Below, piece after piece: positions 25,069 through 33,151 of a stretch of 42,534 nucleotides of DNA (positions are counted from its first letter, which is position 1; each line of letters begins with the position of its first letter). The stretch is from Planctomicrobium piriforme. GTDB lineage: Bacteria > Planctomycetota > Planctomycetia > Planctomycetales > Planctomycetaceae. The notes beneath the pieces were generated by a model. That model did not search any database. It was not told the DNA's origin and saw nothing but the letters and a program-made list of their open reading frames with translations. The DNA lies in NCBI GenBank assembly GCA_945860955.1, contig CAMATH010000070.1, positions 1 through 42,534 on the forward strand. The letters are read 5' to 3'. The position numbers were made by a program, and so were the translations under genes.

Positions 25069-27180
25069 ATGCGGGTCGACACAGTCGAAAAAGTGGTCGA
25101 GTTGCTGCACCGCAGCAAACTCTTGACCTCTGAACAGCTCAACCAGATCGCCGCCTTCGAGGCGCGCGACGCCGAGCAGCTTGTACGGCGGATGTTCCGT
25201 CGCGGCTGGCTCACGCGCTGGCAGGCGTTGACGCTGCTCGAAGGGCGATGTCAGTTCACCATCGGTCGGTACACGCTGCTCGAGCTGATTGGGACTGGTG
25301 GGATGGGGGCGGTATTCAAGGCGATTCGCCCCGAAATCGGCCGAATCGTCGCGGTCAAGGTGTTGAAGCCGAAAGTTCTGCGAAAGTCCTCGGGGATTCC
25401 GCGATTCCTGCGAGAGATCCGTTCGGCGGCCTCACTGGATCATCCGAACATCGTTCAAGCGTACGATGCCGACAAGGTGGATGGAACCTATGTCCTGGTG
25501 ATGGAGTACGTTCACGGGCGCGATCTGAAGGCGTACATCACCGACAAGGTCCCGATGTCGATTCCCTGGCTGTGCGAGTGCATGCGCCAGGCGGCGCAGG
25601 GGATGCAGCATGCGGCGGACCGGGGGACAGTTCACCGCGATATCAAACCCGCGAACCTGATGGTCACGTCGACCGAGCCCGATGGTCCGCCGATTGTCAA
25701 AATCCTGGATTTCGGATTGGCGCGGTTCGCCAGTGAGACCGAAGAAGACGAAGGACTGACCCGGGTCGGACAGGCGGTGGGTACACCCGACTATATCTCT
25801 CCGGAACAGGCCCAGAACTCCCGGTCAGCCGATGTCCGAGCGGACATCTACAGCCTCGGCTGCACGTTTTTTGAACTGCTCACGGGCCAGGTGCCGTTTC
25901 CCATTGAAAACCTGACCGAAAAACTCGTGGCTCGCGTCCGGTTCGACGCGCCACGCGTCAGTTCATTGCGGCCAGACATCCCACCGGAGATTGACGCGAT
26001 CGTCGCCAGGATGATGGCGCGGAACCCCGCCGATCGGTACCAGACCCCGCTCGAACTGGCCCGGGCGTTGATACCGTTCGCGTTGTCAACTGGACAAGTG
26101 GCGGGTGGCGGCACAGTGAATGATTGGGATTCGTCGTCCGACTGGGAAATCCAGAACGAAAGCGTCTATGGTCGGTTTCTCGACAACCTGAACGAGGCGG
26201 CGGGGCGGGATGAAGATTCCGGGGTCACGGAGGAGTCGGCCGCTAGGACACGGGACACCGCCGCGTCCAATCCCCCGCCGTTGAGTCATGTGGGACGTCG
26301 TCCCAATCGCAAATCGGTCGGACCGCTCGCGGTGGGAGTCGCGGTCGCCGCCATCGCGTTGGTTGCGATCCTGCTCTTTCTGTTCGCCCCACCCAAGCAG
26401 TCGGTCGTGAACCCGCGCGGGGGGCGGCGATCGGAATCGCAAGTTCGTAGTGCGGAGGCGGAACCAATTCCCGAGACCTCCGGGCGCGCCGCCGCCAAAG
26501 AACTGCTTGCTCTGGGAGCAAAGCTACTGGCCACGACCAACTCCGACACGCCCGGCGCGGTGACATGGCCCGGGCTGCCTGATTCCGACTCCCCACGCTG
26601 GGTGGTCGAAATCAACAACGAAGCGCAACTCCCCCGGGACGCCGACCAGATTGTGGGAATTGAATTCCGGCAGAACGATTATGTCACTAACATGACCCTG
26701 GAACGGATCACGGAGTTGCCCGGCATCGAACATATGATTTTGATCGGCTGCAAACTGACCGACTCGGGGCTGGAGAATCTGGCAAAGCTGCCCAAAATCC
26801 GCGTTCTGAATCTTTCGAAAATGATGGCGATCAGTGATCTGGGAATGAAGCACCTGAAGTCGCTGGAACACCTGGAGGATCTCACCCTCAACCGGGTGAC
26901 CTTCAACGGCGAAGGACTGGCGCAACTGTCGCACCTGACCCGGATCCGCCGGCTCAGTCTCGACGACAACCGCGTTTCCGGCCCCTCGTTGCGGCACCTG
27001 GAACGGTTTAAGAACCTCGAAGTGCTGTCACTCAACGGGAATAAGATCCCCCCGGAAGCGCTCGCGATGCTGGAACCGCTTGACCAACTGAAAGAACTCA
27101 GTTTGAGTTCGACCAGTGTGTCGGAACAGGCGGTCGCCAAACTGGTGCGGCGGCGGCCGAACCTCAAGGTGAAGCTGTAG
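25069..27180 (+). CDS. Receptor-like Ser/Thr protein kinase with membrane helix and LRR domain
   Basis: 703 residues from the ATG at 25069 (MRVDTVEKVVELLHRSKLLT); a GTG at 24994 would add 25 residues without family character. A short helical N-terminal region precedes a full kinase domain (about 70-350): Gly-rich loop LIGTGGMGAVFKA, Lys97 in VAVKVL, catalytic VHRDIKPANLM (Asp191), LDFGLARF and GTPDYISPEQA. A Ser/Pro-rich linker leads to one membrane helix (VGVAVAAIALVAILLFLF). Outside it come about six leucine-rich repeats, for example LEDLTLNRVTFNGEGLAQLS and NLEVLSLNGNKIPPEALAML. It is probably a transmembrane sensor kinase whose LRR face binds a ligand. It ends 8 bases from the convergent kinase-STAND gene. 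Confidence 0.92.
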   Translation: MRVDTVEKVVELLHRSKLLTSEQLNQIAAFEARDAEQLVRRMFRRGWLTRWQALTLLEGRCQFTIGRYTLLELIGTGGMGAVFKAIRPEIGRIVAVKVLKPKVLRKSSGIPRFLREIRSAASLDHPNIVQAYDADKVDGTYVLVMEYVHGRDLKAYITDKVPMSIPWLCECMRQAAQGMQHAADRGTVHRDIKPANLMVTSTEPDGPPIVKILDFGLARFASETEEDEGLTRVGQAVGTPDYISPEQAQNSRSADVRADIYSLGCTFFELLTGQVPFPIENLTEKLVARVRFDAPRVSSLRPDIPPEIDAIVARMMARNPADRYQTPLELARALIPFALSTGQVAGGGTVNDWDSSSDWEIQNESVYGRFLDNLNEAAGRDEDSGVTEESAARTRDTAASNPPPLSHVGRRPNRKSVGPLAVGVAVAAIALVAILLFLFAPPKQSVVNPRGGRRSESQVRSAEAEPIPETSGRAAAKELLALGAKLLATTNSDTPGAVTWPGLPDSDSPRWVVEINNEAQLPRDADQIVGIEFRQNDYVTNMTLERITELPGIEHMILIGCKLTDSGLENLAKLPKIRVLNLSKMMAISDLGMKHLKSLEHLEDLTLNRVTFNGEGLAQLSHLTRIRRLSLDDNRVSGPSLRHLERFKNLEVLSLNGNKIPPEALAMLEPLDQLKELSLSSTSVSEQAVAKLVRRRPNLKVKL

Positions 27181-27181
27181 A

Positions 27182-27196
27182 TTCGCTGTCAGCGAA
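27182..27196. terminator. Small hairpin between two convergent kinase genes
   Basis: TTCGCT-GTC-AGCGAA lies in the 8-base gap and overlaps the minus-gene stop (TGA, 27191-27189). It could form in both transcripts. With a 6-bp stem and no U-tract it is a weak candidate. Confidence 0.35.
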
Positions 27197-30100
27197 CGAT
27201 AGTCCGCACCAGGCGGATGCCGCAATCTGCCAGCCGGGTACTCGGCCGCGTCGCGTCCCGGCGGGCGCTGCGTCCCCGATTGTCCCCGGAATCCCATGCC
27301 CCGCCCCGATAGATTCGCACCGTTCCCGGCAGTCCTTTGAGCGGATCGGGGTTCTCGGCGGACGGGTATTCGGCCATCCAGTCGTTGCACCACTCCAGCA
27401 CGTTGCCGTGAATATCAAACAAGCCGCCGATGCTGGGGCGCAACTCCCCTCCCACATGCGTCACCTTGGAGCTGTTGTCGACGTACCAGCCGTAGTGTCG
27501 CAAGAGTTGTCGGTCGCTGCCAAAGCTGTACGCGGTACGTGTCCCCGCGCGGCAGGCGAATTCCCATTCCATCTCCGTCGGCAAACGGAAGCCCGGTTTC
27601 GAGACATCCACCATCCAGTTTTTCGGGAACACCGTTCCATCCTCGAACGACGCCTTCTCAATGCCCGGCGATTCCGGGTCGGGGTAACATTGGTCCTCTT
27701 CAGAAAACCCTGCTTGTTGCGTCAACCAGCGGCAGTACAAGACCGCTTCAAACCACGTGGCGGCAATCATGGGATGTTCGCCGGTCGGACTCCACGCGTC
27801 GATCGGCAACAGCGGTCGCTCGGTCGCCTTGAAGAATTTTTCGAACTGTCCCCGGGTCAGTTCCCGATCCGCGATCATCCAGGCGTAGGGCAATTCGACC
27901 GTTCCCGAAGTCTCGGTTTCCGTACGCTCCGGCTCGTTGAGTGGAGACCCGACCACAAAGCGGCTGGGCCGATGCACAATCATGTTCCAGGTGTCCTCCC
28001 CGACCTGTTGCACAATCCACTCGTTCGGGAATTCGCTCAACGCTTCGCGCACGTCGGTATGCGGAGGGATTACTGGCAGCGGGTGTCGCCAGGTCGCAAG
28101 CAACCAGCCACACGCCGCGTGAATCGCGGCGCTGGGATCGTTCGCATACCAAGCGTTCAAACGCGCCACCAGCGACTCCCGGCGCTCGGTGGGAATCGTA
28201 TCGAGCGGGAATTCACCCAGCGCGAGGATCAGACCGAAACGGGGGATCACCTCTTGGGCGACGTCGAGGCCGTCAAGCAAATCGGCAGGCGTGACACCGC
28301 GCTCCCGTCCGTTGTGGATGAATTGCGAGACCGGTTCGAGATCGTCCGTGCCTTGAAACGCGGTCAATGCCGCTTCTTTGGGAGCGCCCAACCGAATCGC
28401 CGCGATGGCGGCCCCCGCGCGGCGTTTGCCCCGGGCAATCCGCTCGGGTTGCGTGATGGGGATCTCGTCGACCGGCACGTCTTCAGTCGTTGCCGACGCA
28501 CCAGGCTCGGCCGCAACCTCGACCAGCCGTTCTAAGACTGGTCGTCCCTGACGCTTCGCCAGAGATAGGACCGGTTCAAGAATCGCGTATTGCGGGGGTG
28601 TCGCCTGGGCGATCAGTTCGATCAGAAGTTCCAATTCCTCGGCGGCGAAATCGGTGAGCGCCAGACAAGCCGCCTCGCGAATTGTGTCCCGTTCGGCGAC
28701 GTCACCAAACATCCGACGGAGCGGCGGGATCAGTTGGTTCCCCACGGGTTTCAGGTACGTCCGCACGGTTTTCTGTTGATCGGCATTCGCCGTCACCAAC
28801 CGCCGGGCGAGGAAATCCCACTCTTCGGCGGTCCAGTCTGTGGAATGTGGGACCGCGCTGGCAAGCGCCATCCCGGCACGGAACCGCGCGGACGGGGCGA
28901 GGTTGGTGTCCCGAAATCGAGGCCAAAGCCAGTCGGCCAATTCCCCGCGTTCGATTTCCAGCGCGTCTCGCACCACGGGAAACGCTTCGAACGAAACATC
29001 GAGCAGGCGCTCTCGCAGGAATTCCGTTTGGCCCCCTTCGGCCTGTTGCAATGCGAGTGCCGCGGACAACCGTACGTTGGATTGCGCATCCCCCTCTGCG
29101 GCGAGTCGACGCAGGTCGGACTGTGCCCAGGGAAAGAACGGGGTGAGTTCGCTGACGATGCGCGGAACCTGAGTGACGTCGGCTCGCGAGAGTTGCGCGA
29201 CCAGCGACGCCGCCTGTTCCGATTTCCGCTGTTGTTGACTCACCGAGTGATAGCCGGAGGCCGCGACCAGACTTGCGATTACGCAGACGGCGACCACTGC
29301 GGCGCGCGCCAAGTGATGCCGCGCCGCCGCCCGCATCATCTTCTCTTCACCCGGTTTCCAGAGCCGTTTTCGGGTGGAGAATCGGAGGTTGAGCCACTCG
29401 AACCAACCCGGCAAATGCCGCGCGATCGGTTTCGCGTTCCACCACGCGGAAAGTTCGTTCAGACGGAGCGCCGCCCGGCCGGCTCGGGTCTGCCGCTGAT
29501 GGTGCGTCAACCAGTCTCGCAGGGACGGGACCAGATAGTCGTGCGCGAGCTGGTAATAGCTCTCGGACGGTGCCGGGACTGGTTCCGTCGCAGGGGTCAC
29601 CAGTTTCAATTCACTGTCGAGGATTCGCATGAGGTCGGCGAACTTCTCTGGCTCGTCGACATAGCCCGACGCTTGCCGCAATTCGTCCGTGGAACGCAGC
29701 CGGCCTTTGATATCGGTCCCCGCCTCGGGCATCAGCGCCGCCAGCACCCCCTTCGCCCCCTGTTCGTGCAGACGGTGTTCGGGAGGCGCGCTGGAGGAGA
29801 CAAATGTTTCTTCCAGGAACCGCGTCCCCAAGCCGCTGCTGCCCCCCACGTCGCGCAGTGTTTCGAGAGTCCACGGACGCGACTTCATCATCTCGGCGAA
29901 CATCGCCAATCGCACGGGAATCACCGCGCCGTCTGATGCGAGTTCGGTCGCCGCCCGCCGCAGGAATTTTTTCTGTTCCTCGGACGGAGGCTGGTCGATG
30001 CGACCGTAGGCCCGCCCGAATTCCCCCAGAACTTTGGTGGCGTGGGGAAGATCGAACAGATCGATCAGGCTGGAGTTGTTCCCCTCGAGCAAGGGGATCT

Positions 30101-32162
30101 CGAGTTCTCGCAAGAATCGACTGATGGCCAGCCAGAAATCGTCGCGCACCATCAGTACACATTGCACATTCACGCCATCGCAATGCCGCAGCGCCTTCAC
30201 CAGTTCCGACTCATCGTCCGGCTTGCGGGCGTGCAGCCACTGTTCGAACTGGTCGAGAAACACGCACACTTTTTGGCCCGTGGGAAGCCACCGGCCTTCG
30301 CGCAACCGCAGCACCGCTCCGACCAGATCCAACCCCGCGGGAAGTTTGGGGCAGAGTCGATACAGTGTCCGCAGCAAGAGGTCTTCCGTCCCCTCGGGCT
30401 TGGCTTCGATCCAGGCGGCGGCCACCTGGGAACTCAATAGCGGAAGCAGCCCCGCACGAACCAGGGACGATTTTCCGCACCCAGTCGGACCGTAAAGCAC
30501 ACCGACCGAAAAGGACGCGTCGATGTCGCGATGTTCGATGCGCTCTTTCCACACGCTGATCGATTCCGGGACGCCGGACCGATCGACGGGGCCGGGCAGA
30601 AGCCGCAGAAAGAACTCGGCGTCACGGGCGCTAAACGATCGCAAGCCGCGCGGCACGATGGGCGATTCCCCCGCCGACGTCGAGCGGGAACGAACTCCGC
30701 TTTCGGAAGCCGCCAGTCGCAACTCCCTGGCCAACTCGCTGGCGGTCGCGTAGCGATCGCTCATCCGCTTGGAGAGGCACTTGAGTACGATGCGCTCCAT
30801 GTCAGGCGGAATGGCAGGGTCGAGTTCGCGCGGCGGGACGGGATCTTCGGTTTGAATCCGTCGAAACACCACCCGCATCGATTCCCCGGCGAACGGCAGC
30901 TTGTGGCACAGCGCGCGGTACAGGATGACCCCCAGGCTCCATAGGTCGGTTCGACCATCAAGGCGGTGCGTCTCGCCGCTCGTCTGTTCCGGGGCCATGT
31001 ACAACGGCGTCCCGGTGATCTCTCCCGCGATCAGGCGTTGCCCGCTGGCGTGCAGCGCGAGGCCGAAGTCGGCGACGCGCGGGCGACCGTTGGCGTCGAA
31101 CAGGATGTTCGCGGGCTTGAGGTCGCGATGCACCAAGCCGTTCTGGTGCGCGTGATGAACCGCGTCGGCGATGTCGGCCATCAGTTCAGCCAGACGCGTG
31201 GGAGTCAGTTCCCGCGTCGCGATCAATTCCTCCAGCGGCCGGCCCGCCAGGAACTCCATCACCACATAGCAGCCAATCCCGGGTTCGCGGCCGACGTCAA
31301 AAATGGTGACGATACCGGGGTGGTTCAGCCGGGCGGCCAGCCGCGCTTCGGTGAGAAATTCGTTGATCGCCTTTTCGTTGACGAATTGCGAGTCGCGGGG
31401 CACCTTCACCGCGACGAGCCGATCGAGCTGCTCGTCGCGCGCCAGGTACACCTTGCCAAATCCCCCTTTGGCGAAGAGTCTCTCCACGGTGTACCGTCCG
31501 ATCTGTTTCGGATCATCGGCCGGTTTCGCCGTTGAAGTGGGGGACCAGGGGACACTCAACTGCCCCCGGGTCCCGCCTGTCGTCCGCAGATCCCGATCGA
31601 CCAGCGAGAGCGCCTCGCTGATCTCCTGGGACCGGTGGGAGAAGCGGGTGAGGTACTCGTCGTGCGTTGGCCGGTCGGCGAACAGTTGTCGCACGCGGTA
31701 TTCGGCGATAATCAGCGCCAGCGGAATCTGTTCGGGGGGGCCGAGCTGCGGGAATTGTTTCGCCAGTTCTTCGACATGCTTCGCGCGATTCAGGGAGAGG
31801 TTGATCGTCTGCGAGTCGGGAGTTTGCGGGGCGCTCGGTTGACCGCTGGCGGTCGCTTCTCCGGTCGTGAGAGTGCCGCGCCAGCGGTGTTCCAGTTCAC
31901 ACGACAGCAATTCGATCAGCACGGAATTGGCATCGAGAACACCGGTAGCGTTGGGATCCTCCAATTGGGTCGCGAGGTGTTCGGTCGCATCGAGACCAGG
32001 CAGAAAATCCTCGATGCGCGGGCGCGATCCCGACTCCAGCGCCGCGCGGAATTTCACCGAAAGCGGGCTGGCGGTAATCGAGTCGGCCGACGTCATCGTC
32101 GTGTCGCCGAATTGCTTGTCCGTCTTGTCGGACCTCGGGGGGAGAGGAGCGGGCGTGTCCAT
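27189..32162 (-). CDS. Ser/Thr kinase - STAND NTPase - membrane helix - FGE-like fusion protein
   Basis: 1657 residues. A helical N-terminal region (1-215) precedes a kinase domain (about 220-485) with FAKGGFGKVYLA, Lys253, LVHRDLKPANIL (Asp347), VADFGLA and GTPLYMAPEQ. Next is a STAND-type NTPase: Walker A VLYGPTGCGKSS (Lys564) and Walker B VCVFLDQFEQWL (Asp637), with the arginine-bearing CVLMVRDDFW. A membrane helix lies near 950-970 (VAVCVIASLVAASGY). Beyond it are helical repeats of HEAT type (about 1000-1400) and a C-terminal FGE/C-type-lectin-like domain (about 1450-1657: RELTRGQFEKFF, FRLPTEMEWEFACRAG, GNVLEWCNDW, RGGAWDSG, CGIRLVRT). The family logic is that STAND proteins switch on when a sensor detects a signal; here the FGE and HEAT parts would be outside the cell and the kinase the output. 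Divergent from a PEP-CTERM gene; GGAAG precedes the start. Confidence 0.9.
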   Translation of the reverse strand: MDTPAPLPPRSDKTDKQFGDTTMTSADSITASPLSVKFRAALESGSRPRIEDFLPGLDATEHLATQLEDPNATGVLDANSVLIELLSCELEHRWRGTLTTGEATASGQPSAPQTPDSQTINLSLNRAKHVEELAKQFPQLGPPEQIPLALIIAEYRVRQLFADRPTHDEYLTRFSHRSQEISEALSLVDRDLRTTGGTRGQLSVPWSPTSTAKPADDPKQIGRYTVERLFAKGGFGKVYLARDEQLDRLVAVKVPRDSQFVNEKAINEFLTEARLAARLNHPGIVTIFDVGREPGIGCYVVMEFLAGRPLEELIATRELTPTRLAELMADIADAVHHAHQNGLVHRDLKPANILFDANGRPRVADFGLALHASGQRLIAGEITGTPLYMAPEQTSGETHRLDGRTDLWSLGVILYRALCHKLPFAGESMRVVFRRIQTEDPVPPRELDPAIPPDMERIVLKCLSKRMSDRYATASELARELRLAASESGVRSRSTSAGESPIVPRGLRSFSARDAEFFLRLLPGPVDRSGVPESISVWKERIEHRDIDASFSVGVLYGPTGCGKSSLVRAGLLPLLSSQVAAAWIEAKPEGTEDLLLRTLYRLCPKLPAGLDLVGAVLRLREGRWLPTGQKVCVFLDQFEQWLHARKPDDESELVKALRHCDGVNVQCVLMVRDDFWLAISRFLRELEIPLLEGNNSSLIDLFDLPHATKVLGEFGRAYGRIDQPPSEEQKKFLRRAATELASDGAVIPVRLAMFAEMMKSRPWTLETLRDVGGSSGLGTRFLEETFVSSSAPPEHRLHEQGAKGVLAALMPEAGTDIKGRLRSTDELRQASGYVDEPEKFADLMRILDSELKLVTPATEPVPAPSESYYQLAHDYLVPSLRDWLTHHQRQTRAGRAALRLNELSAWWNAKPIARHLPGWFEWLNLRFSTRKRLWKPGEEKMMRAAARHHLARAAVVAVCVIASLVAASGYHSVSQQQRKSEQAASLVAQLSRADVTQVPRIVSELTPFFPWAQSDLRRLAAEGDAQSNVRLSAALALQQAEGGQTEFLRERLLDVSFEAFPVVRDALEIERGELADWLWPRFRDTNLAPSARFRAGMALASAVPHSTDWTAEEWDFLARRLVTANADQQKTVRTYLKPVGNQLIPPLRRMFGDVAERDTIREAACLALTDFAAEELELLIELIAQATPPQYAILEPVLSLAKRQGRPVLERLVEVAAEPGASATTEDVPVDEIPITQPERIARGKRRAGAAIAAIRLGAPKEAALTAFQGTDDLEPVSQFIHNGRERGVTPADLLDGLDVAQEVIPRFGLILALGEFPLDTIPTERRESLVARLNAWYANDPSAAIHAACGWLLATWRHPLPVIPPHTDVREALSEFPNEWIVQQVGEDTWNMIVHRPSRFVVGSPLNEPERTETETSGTVELPYAWMIADRELTRGQFEKFFKATERPLLPIDAWSPTGEHPMIAATWFEAVLYCRWLTQQAGFSEEDQCYPDPESPGIEKASFEDGTVFPKNWMVDVSKPGFRLPTEMEWEFACRAGTRTAYSFGSDRQLLRHYGWYVDNSSKVTHVGGELRPSIGGLFDIHGNVLEWCNDWMAEYPSAENPDPLKGLPGTVRIYRGGAWDSGDNRGRSARRDATRPSTRLADCGIRLVRTIVR

Positions 32163-32259
32163 GTCGCTTCCGAGGAAATTGCCGTTGTGTTTTGCAGTCC
32201 GGTTTTACAGACTACGGGATCGGTGTGGTCGGATCAATCAACTCGCTGAGGAGTGCTCC

Positions 32260-33051
32260 ATGCGACGAATTCATCGGTTGGCGTGCCTGTTGATTGCCGC
32301 GACGGTTGTCGTCGGCAACGTCTCGTCCAGTTACTCGCAACAAACACCCGCGCCCGGCGCAATTGTCCCACCGGCACCCGGCACCCCCATATCGCAAATC
32401 GCCACCGGCGGGGCACCGACCATCCTCCCGACAACCGGCGGAAAAATCCTGACAACTTCGGGGTCGGGAGGCCCCCCACCGATGACAATTTCGGGGACTG
32501 GTAACACCGATCCCTACATCGAGTACACGCTCGATGCGACAAACACCTTGGGGGTGGAGACGTTTTTTCAATTCGCTTTCGGAATAACGATCACCCCGAG
32601 TTCCAACAACAGCGCACTGAAATCTCAGCTTGAGGTGACACTCACCGACGATGGGTTTGGTCCATTGTTTCTGAATCCGACGTATGACGGGTCAAATCCG
32701 TCCACCGGGATTCAGCGCGCCCTTTTGTCGTCCGATGGTGGCAAATTCTTCCCGTTGTTTGGCGAGTTCGGCCCACTCGGAGGGACGACCACCCAGGCGG
32801 GGACGAGAGACTTTCAATTTGACCAGCCCGGTTCCAGCACCGGGGGGACCGGAATCATCTACAACTACATGGAGCTGCTCGTCGGCTTCACCCTGTCACC
32901 GGGGGATTCCGTCCATCTGGTGGGTCGGATCGAGATCATCCCGACCTCCAGCACACCAGAGCCGGGAACATTGACTCTGGCGCTGCTGTGCGTTGTGCCG
33001 TTGGGAGTGTTGAAATACCGCCAGCGGCGCAGTCGGTTCAACACTCCGTAG
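32260..33051 (+). CDS. PEP-CTERM-sorted secreted protein
   Basis: 263 residues from the ATG at 32260, 6 bases after a strong GAGGAG ribosome binding site; the longer open frame from 31867 is antisense to the kinase gene. A signal peptide (MRRIHRLACLLIAATVVVGN) opens the protein, followed by a Pro/Gly/Thr-rich low-complexity part (residues about 30-85) and a beta-rich body with ITPSSNNSALKSQLEVTLTD. The C-terminus is a classic PEP-CTERM signal: TPEPGTLTLALLCVVPLGVL then a basic tail (KYRQRRSRFN). This signal is processed by exosortase for surface display. The function of the body is unknown. It is divergent from the kinase-STAND gene across a 97-base gap. Confidence 0.85.
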   Translation: MRRIHRLACLLIAATVVVGNVSSSYSQQTPAPGAIVPPAPGTPISQIATGGAPTILPTTGGKILTTSGSGGPPPMTISGTGNTDPYIEYTLDATNTLGVETFFQFAFGITITPSSNNSALKSQLEVTLTDDGFGPLFLNPTYDGSNPSTGIQRALLSSDGGKFFPLFGEFGPLGGTTTQAGTRDFQFDQPGSSTGGTGIIYNYMELLVGFTLSPGDSVHLVGRIEIIPTSSTPEPGTLTLALLCVVPLGVLKYRQRRSRFNTP

Positions 33052-33070
33052 CGTGGAATTCAATCCACGC
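33051..33070. repeat. 20-base palindrome GCGTGGA-N6-TCCACGC, copy 1
   Basis: GCGTGGAATTCAATCCACGC forms a 7-bp stem. It starts on the last base of the PEP-CTERM gene stop codon and lies between convergent genes. A near-identical element is at 40364-40383. About 45-55 bases further on, CGTTTTCGGCCG and GCGCAGAGTATA resemble a stretch at 40525-40550, so more than the hairpin may be shared. Confidence 0.75.
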
Positions 33071-33151
33071 GACTCCCCAAGGCCCCTTCCAGCTCGAGTG
33101 CAATGTCGCGTTTTCGGCCGCGCAGAGTATAAGTTCCAGACTGCGGATCTC

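Noticed and set aside
28590-29936. 448-residue open frame on the plus strand
   Set aside because: Completely antisense to the kinase-STAND-FGE gene, no motif.
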